The position numbers were made by a program, and so were the translations under genes. A stretch of DNA of 64,000 nucleotides from Lonicera japonica (taxonomy: Eukaryota > Streptophyta > Magnoliopsida > Dipsacales > Caprifoliaceae), in NCBI GenBank assembly GCA_021464415.1, contig CM038466.1, forward strand, positions 26,847,017-26,911,016, given 5' to 3'. Positions within the stretch are counted from its first letter, which is position 1, and each line of letters begins with the position of its first letter. Below are positions 13,658 through 23,002 of this stretch, piece by piece. The notes beneath the pieces were generated by a model. The model made no database searches, had not been told where the DNA came from, and saw only the letters and a list, made by a program, of their open reading frames with translations.

Positions 13658-13844
13658 TTATTTTTATAGAGGAACAAATGCAAGGATAAATCTCCTTTGG
13701 TAAGAGAAAGAGCATATGCGGAGGACGTGGTCATGGGATTAGTAGTGGAAGTCATAGATAACTTCATTTCATTGGCTGGACTTTTGTTTAATGTAAGAGG
13801 GGTACATATGCTTCATAGTAAATTGTTTTGGACTATCTAGTCTT

Positions 13845-13975
13845 AGACTAGCTTGAAGTATTTTGGCAATGATGTATTTTTTGACTGCAAACTTTATTAC
13901 ACTGTAGTGTTTTAGACTACTTTGAAGTATTATTGTAATGTTGTGTTTTTTGACTGTAAACTAATGTACTATCTT
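13845..13975. repeat. Tandem duplication, about 70-bp unit
   Basis: Two diverged copies in a row, each with a form of AGACTASYTTGAAGTATT, TTTTTTGACTG and AAACT. The unit begins near 13848 and again near 13916. Non-coding. Confidence 0.5.
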
Positions 13976-14098
13976 TTGGGTTTTATACACATGTCTCAGC
14001 ATATTAAGTTTAACTATAGATATGTTTATTTCTAATATACATAATCTAGTATATTTAGATTTGTAATTTGCAGTATATAAAATCCAGCATATAAAGGT

Positions 14099-15145
14099 AA
14101 GGGTAATTTTATTTCTATCCGCAGGTTTTTTCAGTTGATCCACCCTTAATTTATGTTAACATTGAAATAAACTTGTCAAAACTTCCTTATAAAAATTGAG
14201 AAGTATATCCACCAATTAATAATCCTTTTAAATGTACTTACTTTTAAAATTAGTTTCCTAATTAGAATACACTTCCTTACTTTTAAAATTAGTTTCCTAA
14301 TTAGAATATACTTCTTTAATAATATATTTTCTTAATTTATTAAAAGGTATATTGATACAAGTACTATAGATTCATTATTTATCAAAAATACACAATACTA
14401 TAAAACTGGGTGGAATTAATTTATGTTATTAGATCATAATACTAACAAATAATTTTTTTCAACAAATGAGTTTTCTATTTTCTTTTTCTTTTTTCTATAC
14501 AATGAGGGATCTAAATAAATAAAAATAAAGCAAAATTGAAAGTTAAGAAACTAATTAAGAATTACTGGCCGAAGGAAATAAACATCATTTCCTTCAATCT
14601 CAATCCTTTCAAGTTAAAGGAAGAATATTCAATTATAATATATGTTTGTTTTCTTGTTTGCCATGATAAATCTGTAATTAAAGTTATAATTTTAATTTAC
14701 TTCTAAATAGGAACTAAATTTTGTATACGTATTACAAATGTTTCAAACTATACTTACTGTTTAATTACTATTCCAAGACTAACGTGAATTATTGTATAAT
14801 CTCAATTTTAAAAACAAATGTGCATCATAGACTATAGTCTAATCTTGAGTCTGAAAAGTGAATATAATTAACAATAAATTATATATATTAGAAATATTAT
14901 TTTATTATACAATTTATGTTTTCTTTTCGATATATTATATGACGATGGATATAAGTAAAAATTTAGTGGGTAATTTACAATTGAATTAAAAAAAATTATT
15001 ATTTTATAAAAATTATTCTAATATTGATTTTTGTAAGTTTATCCAACAATGTGGTTAAACTTAGTGCACAATACAAATTATCTCAGTAAAATCCAAAAAG
15101 AAGGGTGAACTGACAAATTTCGCTGATAGAAACAAAATCACCCTT
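14099..15145. mobile_element. Nested TIR element, about 1.05 kb
   Basis: The left end AAGGGTAATTTTATTTCTAT pairs with the reverse complement of the right end, ATAGAAACAAAATCACCCTT, and the match continues for about 50 bp. The end sequence is related to the ends of the larger element at 12275-15750, so four copies of one terminal sequence occur within 3.5 kb. Near 14240-14325 it contains a 42-bp tandem duplication (ACTTTTAAAATTAGTTTCC repeated). No transposase. Confidence 0.5.
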
Positions 15146-15763
15146 GTTAATTAATAATCAAATTGATTAGGTTGTTTAATATTTTTTGATTGTTGAAATT
15201 TAAATTTTGAATTATTTGATTTTTTATATTTTAGTAATTGATTAAGTTGTTAGAAGTTATTTGATTGTTTAAATTTAGATTTCGAATTTGATTTTATAGA
15301 TATTAATTTCTAACAAGATTTTAAAAGTTTAGATTAGTTTAATAATCAATTAGATGATAGTGACAGTATAGGAATAACAATAATATAAGTTAGTTTTGTA
15401 GCTATATTAATTTAGTTTTAATTATTTATCCATAAAAGTTTGTATTTAAAACAAAAATTCGGACCTTAAAGTATTTGTATAAACGTTGTGTCCTTAAATA
15501 GATAGAGAAAGGAATATTCGTCCTTAAAATTAATTTTCCCTATTTTTATTTATTTAATTAAAGGGGATGTACTTATTAATTTAGTGGATTTTTTAATATT
15601 AAATACTAATAAAATAATATTTATAAAATTAAATCAATAATATTTTTTATCAGTCTATCCACATTCGTGGATTAATTTAGTAGGCAACGTGGATTAACTT
15701 AATAACATGGATTAACTGCAAGATATCGTGCATAGAAATAAAATCACCCTAAAGGTAATTCTA

Positions 15764-15875
15764 AATCTGTAATTTCCAATATGTAAGATCCAACAGATAC
15801 CTTAATTCTAGATTTGTAATTTTCAGTATATAGATCTAGCATATAACCTTAATTCCAAATATGTAATTTTCTTCA
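15764..15875. repeat. Short tandem repeat, about 50-bp unit
   Basis: Two and a half diverged copies of a unit built from AATTCTAGATTTGTAATTTT, CAGTATATAGATC and TAGCATATAACC. A further copy lies at about 14035-14098, immediately before the nested TIR element. Non-coding. Confidence 0.45.
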
Positions 15876-16364
15876 CACGCATGTCTCTCTATAGTTTAAG
15901 CGCAAGTATGATTGCATTAGAAGAAACTACCAACAAACAATCAAACACAAATCTTATTATATATAGTAAGTAAAGTTGGATACATGCATGACATGTGGCT
16001 ATCATTAATTGCTCCTCATTTTCTATCCCAATAATTATAGAGATAATGGGTTATAAGGCCTCGCTCTGTAATGTTTTATAACTCTAAGGACGGACTCATG
16101 TTTAATAAAGGGAAGTAGTACTAATTTCATAATTTGGTTTTACAATAAGGACACTTTTCATAATATTAATTCATTTTAAGGAAAATGATAAATATTGATA
16201 GACAAAAATACCCCTAATTAAAAAGTTTATGTGTTCACGCCTTTTTCATCACGCAACAACATTTCTGTTACACTCACTTATTATTATTAATTATTATTGC
16301 TTTCTTTATAATCTCAACAGAAGCTGAATTTGGCTTAAAATACATTACTATGTCTGTGATAACA

Positions 16365-16542
16365 ATGGCGATGGAGGAACCTAAGAAGGTCGAAGCTGAA
16401 TTGCCGCCAATCCCAACTGTCGCATCGGTGCTTGAGCCGGTGAAGGTCGAGGCTCCGCACGCAGTTGTGGAAGAGAAGTCTGCTCCGATTGCGCCGTCAG
16501 CTGACAAGGTGGATGAACCCAAAGCTCTTGCTGTTACCCAAA
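16365..16542 (+). pseudogene. Remorin-like first exon, truncated (no C-terminal remorin domain)
   Basis: The ATG at 16365 has a good context (AACAATGGCG). In-frame ATGs at 16350 and 16371 are alternatives. The 59-residue reading begins MAMEEPKKVEAELPP, is rich in Pro, Glu, Ala, Lys and Val, and ends DEPKALAVTQ before a GT donor at 16543. This matches the style and exon boundary of the disordered N-terminal region of group 1 remorins, plasma-membrane nanodomain proteins. The conserved coiled-coil C-terminal domain should follow in later exons, but I could not find it downstream. GC content is higher than the surrounding DNA. I call it a captured gene fragment. Whether it is transcribed, and whether it makes a chimeric peptide by reading into the pyrimidine-rich intron, cannot be told from sequence. 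Confidence 0.55.
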
Positions 16543-16799
16543 GTAATTTCTCTCTCTCTCTCTCTTCTATCTCCTTGTCTCTTACTTACTTTATTGACTG
16601 GTTTTATTTTTTTATGTTCAATTACTTGGATTGTGATTTGTATTTGTTGTTGCGAGAAAATTTATATTTTGTTACGTACTTGAGAATGTCTCCAAAAAAG
16701 GAGAAAGTAAATTTGAAATTGTGAATCCTATGGTCTATATTTTGGCTTACTCACTGACTGTGATTTGTGCATGCGAGTGGATTGAGATTTCTGGTTATT

Positions 16800-17105
16800 G
16801 TTCAGAAGGTGCTAAATGCATTTAGCACCTTCTGGTTGTTGTCCATGTGGTGCTAAATGCATTTAGCACCTTTTGGTTGTGCATTTAGCACTTTCTGGTT
16901 ATTGTTCAGAAGGTGCTAAATGTATTTAGCACCTTCTGGTTGGTGTCCAGGGGGTGCTAAATACATTTAGCACCTTTTGGTTGTTGTTCTAGTTGTGCAT
17001 TTAGCACCTTCTGGTTGTTGTCCAGGTGGTGCTAAATGCATTTAGCACCTTCTGGTTGCTGTCCAGAAGGTGCTAAATGCATTTAGCACCTTCTGGTTGC
17101 TGTTA
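16800..17105. repeat. Array of near-perfect palindromes
   Basis: Six full copies of a 22-bp palindrome (left half GGTGCTAAATG, right half its reverse complement) and two half copies. They are separated by spacers such as TTCTGGTTGTTGTCCAG, with a repeat period of roughly 40-50 bp. Some copies extend to a 30-bp perfect palindrome starting AGAAGGTGC. Two copies vary at the centre (GTAT or ACAT-type). The array lies in what would be the intron or 3' part of the captured remorin exon. A transcript would fold into serial hairpins. Confidence 0.85.
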
Positions 17106-17256
17106 GTGTTATAATGAGACGTGAGACATTATAAAATAGGGGTATTAGTGTCTTTTTTGTTTAGTATCCTTAATTTACATGGCTTATTTTTAAGTGTCCT
17201 TTATAATTACATTATTATTAGAATGAGCCCTTATACCTAATTGCCTCATAATTATA

Positions 17257-18840
17257 TTGGTTTCTTTCCTATTTTCTCCTATTTTGATGTTTTATATGTG
17301 TCTACTTTCTCTTATTAATTGCTCCTCCTTTTCTCTCCTAATAATTATTTATGTTTATATTTTCTTTGTATTTTGATGGCTTTATATTTGTCCATTCTCT
17401 TATAACAAATTTATTTTGCATTTGGCCTTCAAATCATATCCTCATATTTTTTCCCTTTTGAAAGTATTTGAAGTGGTCAAGGTATTCATCAAGTATTTTT
17501 TTTTGGTCCATTAACAGTGTATCAGATCATCTCTACTTCTTTTCTCATTTGATTGTTGTTCTACTGTACAACTTTCATATGGACGCATATATACATATAT
17601 GCCTTCTTCATGCATTTATATAATAATGCTAAAAAGTAAAAAAAAATAAAAATGCTGAAAAAAATAAATTATTAGTAGTTTTGCCAGAAAGACATTTGTG
17701 TTTAATATTTAAAACTTCGTATGTTAATGGTATTTTATTATTTTTAGAAGTTTGACCCCATAATTATCTCTAAAATATAATATGGAATAATGTTTATTAA
17801 AGTATAAAATTAAAAGAGTAAGCTTTCGAAGAAAGTTAAAAAATTTAAATAATAACATCTACAAAATTATATTATTTACTTAGCAACATAGTATAAATAT
17901 TAAAAAGCATATTAACCATTCATGGTAACCTGTTATCATCAATATTGCCACCAATCTCATCCTCAATAGAATCTCAACCTCAACTATTGAGGATGGAGAA
18001 GATTCAAGCAGAGTGTCCTTGTTCACAAAATTATACACATAAAAACTCAAATATTCTAAGGATGGAGCACAATTTCAAAAATTGTAGCTCATAGCAAATA
18101 AGTAACATTTTACATTCAATCTACTCAATTTAATTATGTGCAAAATTACTTAAATTTGATGAACTACGAGTAAAAGCTAAATCACAAATAACAATCTCTT
18201 CAACAATTGGAGAGCTAGACAATAAATTAGAAACAAATATATCGTCCTGAAGTGTGACACCTTGTATCTAAATTATGATTTAATTATAGGTTAGTGAGAT
18301 TAAGTGTCTCGATTATGTGTTATACTGGGATTTGACCAATAAAAGTATTGCAACTAGTTTGTAACTAGTATGTAACACGTGTTAGTAGCCCATTGGTTGG
18401 GACCTAGTTAAGTCAATATATGGTTGGGTTGACCATAGAAAAAGACGTAGTAGACCTTAATTTGTTTTGTATGTTAATATTGTGTTATTGAGTAATTATG
18501 TGGTTGTTAGCCACATATCTGCTTTATTTACTAAATATTAGTAAAGCATGCTATAAGCTTAATTGTAAGTATTACTTGATATATATGTGCTTATATTGTA
18601 TTTGAGTTGCATATAATATATACAAATTTGTTGTGATGACTAATTGATGTGTAGGCGAATCAACACGTGAAAACCTTAAAAATATATATTTTATAGTGCT
18701 TAAATATTTTTAGTACTTTACTTGAGAGTTGGGGTTTGATGAAGAATTGGTTTCAAAAGTGGATAATAGACGTCATAATTTATTTGAGTTGAAAATGACT
18801 AAAATATAAATTACAAAAGTTTAGGATTAAAATAAGGGGC
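17257..18840. other. Intergenic, no gene seen; part of a tandem host repeat
   Basis: The first about 150 bp are the remainder of a roughly 90-110-bp tandem duplication. The words ATTAATTGCTCCTC, TCCCAATAATTA and TTTTGATG appear both before the element at 16.04 kb and again from 17310. The rest is AT-rich with scattered short repeats. A segment near 17920-17945 resembles the repeat at 20155-20356. No coding potential was recognised. Confidence 0.45.
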
Positions 18841-18850
18841 AATTAAAAAA

Positions 18851-19550
18851 AAGGGCTTACTAGAGAAAGATTTTCACACTAAGGCCAAGGAATAATTTTT
18901 TTTTAAATAAAGGGCCTATTTTTTATTTTATTGATAATATGACATGTGTCTTTTTTTTTTCATTATAAAATGACATCCCAACCCTTAAAATAAACTAAAA
19001 AAATATCAATATGCATTAAAATATGGACTGCAATATGAACTTTGCAGTCTATATTTCACTGCAATATGAACTTTGCAGTCCATATTTCACTGCAATGTGA
19101 ACTTTGCAGTCCATATTTCACTGCAATGTGAACTTTGCAGTCCATATTTTTAGTGCAAAGTTCATATTGCAGTCCATATTTTACTGCAATGTGAACTTTG
19201 CAGTCCATATTTTTAGTGCAAAGTTCATATTGCAGTACATATTTCACTGCAATATGAACTTTGCAGTTCATATTTTATTGCAATATGAACTTTGCAGTCC
19301 ATATTTTTTGTGAAAATTTCATAAAAAGGGGTAATTTAGGTAATACATAACATGTTTTTATTAATTAAATGATATTTAAATTTATTCAAATACATTTATT
19401 TAAAATATAAAACAAAATAGGCCTCTTACACTAATTACCAATTAAAAATAGGCCCTTTATTCAAATTACCAATTAAAAATAGGCCCTTCATTCAAAAAAA
19501 TATTATTCATTGGATTTTTGGTAAAAATCAATGTATAATAAGCCCTTCTA
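18851..19550. mobile_element. TIR element carrying an internal 31-bp array
   Basis: The left arm (AAGGGCTTACTAGAGAAAGA ... AAAGGGCCTATTTTT) matches the reverse complement of the right arm (AAAAATAGGCCCTTTATTC ... ATAATAAGCCCTTCTA) over about 100 bp, with insertions. The right arm holds the AAAAATAGGCCCTTYATTC word twice. Between the arms is the tandem array at 19024-19320. No transposase and no clear target duplication. Confidence 0.55.
19024..19320. repeat. Mixed-orientation 31-bp tandem array
   Basis: About nine units of the form ACTGCAATATGAACTTTGCA followed by GTCCATATTTC. Most run forward, but at least two (near 19150 and 19220) are inverted (TGCAAAGTTCATATTGCAGT). Each unit also contains CTGCAA and TTGCAG and is itself partly palindromic. 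Apparent open frames on both strands here are by-products of the repeat length, not genes. Confidence 0.85.
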
Positions 19551-20154
19551 CCTAATTTCTAGTTAAAATAATGAAATTATGAAAATACAAGATAAATTAT
19601 TGTCATTTCTCCAAAACTTGAATTTTTAAGACAACCGACTTAGCTTGATTTTTAACCAAAGCTTCTTCATTTATTTTGGCCGAGAAGTTAAGCTTTCTTC
19701 TTCATTTCATGAAATCTATCAGCCCAAATTAGTTTTGTTAAATTAAAATTTTAATGTTTGATATTTATTTAAGGTTTCTACACAAAAATTATTTTACACA
19801 TCGAAAGTTTCAATTTAGACCAAACATTATTCAATAATTTTGGATATAACTTGGCTCCCTTCTCTTATGTGCTCTATAAAAATTGAGATAGTGATTATTA
19901 GTTCAATATTTTTATAAATATTGTATAAGTTTGAATTGATTATTGTCAAATTAAAGTTATATATTTTGAGATATATTTATGAGATATTGATTTTATTGCA
20001 TTAATCGATTACATAATATTATAGTAATTTATATGTAGACATATTATGATGTAATCTTGAAAAATATCAATTTATTATTTTCCTAAAATATTAGTTTGTA
20101 ATATTAACTGAAAGTGTTGATATATTTTAATAAGGAAAAATAGTGAAACTATTT

Positions 20155-20356
20155 AAAATTTACCTATTATCATCAATATTGCCATACATGTTTTATTCGA
20201 ATCTATATAATTTCAGAAAATATAATTTGCCATAAAATTTACCTATTATCATCAATTGTCTTTGCTGGCTAATTAAGATTTAAAACTTCCATTAGATTAT
20301 GCACTTTCACTTGCCATACTTGTTTTATTCGAATCTATATAATTTCAGAAAATATA
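20155..20356. repeat. Imperfect duplication in AT-rich intergenic DNA
   Basis: The segments TTTACCTATTATCATCAAT and TTTTATTCGAATCTATATAA plus TTTCAGAAAATATA each occur twice about 80-130 bp apart, ending in a TA microsatellite at about 20340-20356. A decayed relative sits near 17925. No coding sequence. Confidence 0.6.
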
Positions 20357-20639
20357 TATATATATATATATATTAAACTAAAATGAAAGATAGTCCAATA
20401 GTTAATTACAGGTGTCGTTTGTTTAGTGGCTAGGGTTTGATCTTTGATGCAAGAATTTTGCTATATAAAAATAATTGTAAGTCTAAAATAAACAATTCAA
20501 AAATATGACCTAATTAAAATAACTCTTTCGTTTAGAATATTACATGAATATTATTTATATATAATTATAATATTGCATGAATATTACTTAAGTAACTAAA
20601 AATGTGAGTATTAATAAAGAATTGAGCGGTTTTCTTCTA

Positions 20640-20965
20640 TCCATCTATTAAAAATAATTGGTTGCTTGATTCAAATTGTCCATTGACCATTTTTTTTTTA
20701 ATAAACGTGAAATTATTATTTATGAGTAGTCCACAGTAGCCTATTATTTTTTATTATCACAAATGTTGTTAAATTAAAATAGTAAAATAATTTGTTGTTT
20801 AATTCAAATCGACTGTTGACTTTTTGGTTATTATGTACATACATTTGAATTATGAGTATTCCACAGTAGCCGATTAGTTTAATTTATCACAGAAGTTTTA
20901 CTAAATTAGCCTATGGGCAGGGTTGTTATGCAGGATATTGACCGCAATTAGATTACTATTATTAA
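20640..20965. repeat. Two copies of a dispersed repeat around AGTCCACAGTAGCC
   Basis: Copies at about 20645-20770 and 20775-20965 share, in order, TTGATTCAAATYG-type, TTGACY, GTGAATTATG and the block AGTMCACAGTAGCC, then TTATCACA. A third copy is at 22395-22590. The second and third also share GGCAGGGTTGTYATKCAGGATA-like ends. They look like three related units of unknown origin. No gene is seen between them (20.97-22.39 kb). Confidence 0.5.
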
Positions 20966-22394
20966 TATTATAATAATAATAATAAAATTCTAACGCATGA
21001 AAGAGAAAATATTTGAACGGTATAGTTATTAGTATTTTAAGTAAGTGCACCGTTGCTTTCAAAAGTGTTTTTAATGTATTAAAATTATGTATTTAAGTGT
21101 CATTAAATGTAATTTTGAGATATTAGAGTATTCATTCATAGTGTTAATAATCTTACTGTATTTTATATATTTTATGAGAACTAGATATTACCGGTGTCAG
21201 ACGATATCATTAAACGAAATAAAATATTTTTTAGTTGAAAAGTAAAAGGGCATTAAAAATAATAATTGAAAAAAATCATAATTTAACTAAAGCAACAAAA
21301 TAATTTCACGATAAAATCTTTTGTTTGATTATATATCATTTTCTATCCGTTTCACTCTAGCTTTACATACAAGGAAAGAGAAAAATGTGATGGGTGGCAA
21401 TTTTGTGCAGTTGTGGGGTTAAAAAGAGTGGAGTTTGGCGTACATAAGTCTAATTTCGACAATATATGGTAGTACTTAAATTTTAAATATTTTAATCTTT
21501 TTTGGTAAATTATTTATAGATTTTTATACACAAGTCTACAATGGGCAAGCTATATGGATATTATAGTCAAGAAAATCAAGAAAAGTTGTCACGATTCTAA
21601 TATTCCACTATTTTGTAGTGTTATTTTCTTATGTGCTTTTCTTTATAAATAAATTTATGCTATTATGTTGGGCAGTTATTAAAGTGTCCGGCATATATTT
21701 TTTCATTCAGTGTGTATAACAATTATTGGTTATTTGAATTAAGTTAATTAGAACTTTATTATGTAAAGGTAAAATAAACGTACAACATAAATTGTTACTT
21801 TTAAAATAAATCTTGTTTTATATACATTGATTAGTAAATTTATAAATTATAAATATTGCTAAAGTTCAATCTTTGAATTTTAAAATTACGACTCTTTAAA
21901 GTTTTTTCAAAATGCTGATGAGAGAGAAAGCGGTAAAAAGAGTTGAGATTTAAATATATATTTAATCGAGTAATTCTAAATAGACATAAAAAATCTGACA
22001 TAAAAAATTGACATATCTATGGTCAAATAGTACTCATTGGTAAAATATAATATGATATAGTTCTTTTAATCAACATATGGTGGCCGTATTTGATATGTCA
22101 GTTTTTTATGTCCATCTAGAATTATTGATATCTAATGTATTAGTATTATCATATTAATTTGTAATGTGAAGGAAAACCACGTCTAATGACTTAAATAAAT
22201 TAATTATACACCAACACACTATTTTGAATTTTTAGATCAAGTGTCTTTTTAAAAAATAAAATAAAAAATAGCACGCATTGATCATATATAGTTTTTTATA
22301 ATTGGATAATGGTCCCAAAAATATAATATAGATGCTTCTCGAATCGACGAATCATCTAAGTCTATCTGTCTCGTCTGGTATAAAAAATTACAGT

Positions 22395-22590
22395 AAATTA
22401 ATAAAAATGCTTGCTTGTTTAGTATTCAAATAATCAATTGACTTTATTAGGTTTTTGGTTTATTAAATAAATGTGAATTACGACTAGTCCACAGTAGCCT
22501 GTGATTTTTATTATCACACCAAGTTTTTATAAGGTAGTGAATGTACGAGGAAGGGCTGTCATTCAGGATACCCACCTTATAGAGTTTTTA
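22395..22590. repeat. Third copy of the AGTCCACAGTAGCC repeat
   Basis: Shares with the pair at 20.64-20.97 kb the order of words: a CAATTGACTTT-like word, a GTGAATTACG-like word, AGTCCACAGTAGCC, TTATCACA and CAGGATA. Diverged, non-coding. Confidence 0.45.
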
Positions 22591-22879
22591 TTATAATAAT
22601 AATAAAAAATATATATTACTTTGATTTATGCAAGATTCAATATTGAGAGGTAAAACTCTTAGCATTCTATTTTATGTGAATATTTTATTATTTTAAAGAA
22701 AAAATATTTTGTTTACTGAATAATTTTACAGTTTATTTTTACTGGATATGTTGCAGCTCATGTAATTAATATATGCCTATAAGAATATGTGGTAAAATTG
22801 CGCACTAGGTAAGAACACTATCCATATTTTAAAAGTGTACTCATTGTATTAAAATTAGGGGTAAAATTAACTAAGAAAC

Positions 22880-23002
22880 CGAGTAGAATTGAAAAAATGA
22901 CCCAAAGCTTAACTCAGTTCCTTAGGATCGAATGACTTGTATTATACTCGGTTCCTTTTGGTCCGAGTATGATGAACAACATTCGGTTCCTAGGAACCGA
23001 AT
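22880..23002. repeat. Cluster of GGTTCC-centred palindromes
   Basis: A perfect 22-bp palindrome occupies 22981-23002 (left half ATTCGGTTCCT, right half its reverse complement). Just before it are an imperfect one (ACTCGGTTCC ... GGTCCGAGT, about 22946-22970) and further GAACCGAGT- and GTTCCTTAGGATCGAAT-type words. The function is unknown; it may be the tip of a foldback element. Confidence 0.6.

Larger units (their letters stand above)
12275..15750. mobile_element. Large TIR element (about 3.5 kb) with long inverted ends and nested insertions
   Basis: The first about 190 bp (12275-12465) match the reverse complement of 15560-15750 well. Shared words include GGGTGATTTTATTT, AGTTAATCCATGTT, TAAGTTAATC and TGTGGATAGACT. 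The inside holds two further TIR elements (13211-13657 and 14099-15145), plus a gene-like patch near 12770-13170 where short open stretches look protein-like. There is no recognisable transposase. No target duplication was found, so the outer pair could also be two separate inverted copies of one end sequence. Confidence 0.5.
16040..17247 (+). mobile_element. Pack-MULE-like element carrying a remorin-like exon and a palindrome array
   Basis: The outermost 28 bp at each end are inverted copies (GAGATAATGGGTTATAAGGC at the left; GAGGCAATTAGGTATAAGGG on the opposite strand at the right), about 20 of 28 identical. Weaker similarity continues inward; both arms contain AAGGACACTT-type words and end near TACCCCTA. 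A perfect 9-bp duplication, ATAATTATA, flanks it at 16031-16039 and 17248-17256, as expected for Mutator-type insertion. Inside are a leader, a remorin-like first exon (16365-16542) and a palindrome array (16800-17105). No transposase is present, so movement would depend on an enzyme from elsewhere. The Mutator assignment is inferred from structure only. Confidence 0.6.

Noticed and set aside
16350..16724. Reading the remorin-like exon as a 124-residue protein
   Set aside because: After 16542 the residues become a Ser/Leu-rich translation of a pyrimidine-rich intron start; a GT donor is at the expected place.
19056..19313. Two overlapping open frames with repeated peptides
   Set aside because: Both come from the 31-bp tandem array; the peptides are low-complexity translations of the repeat.
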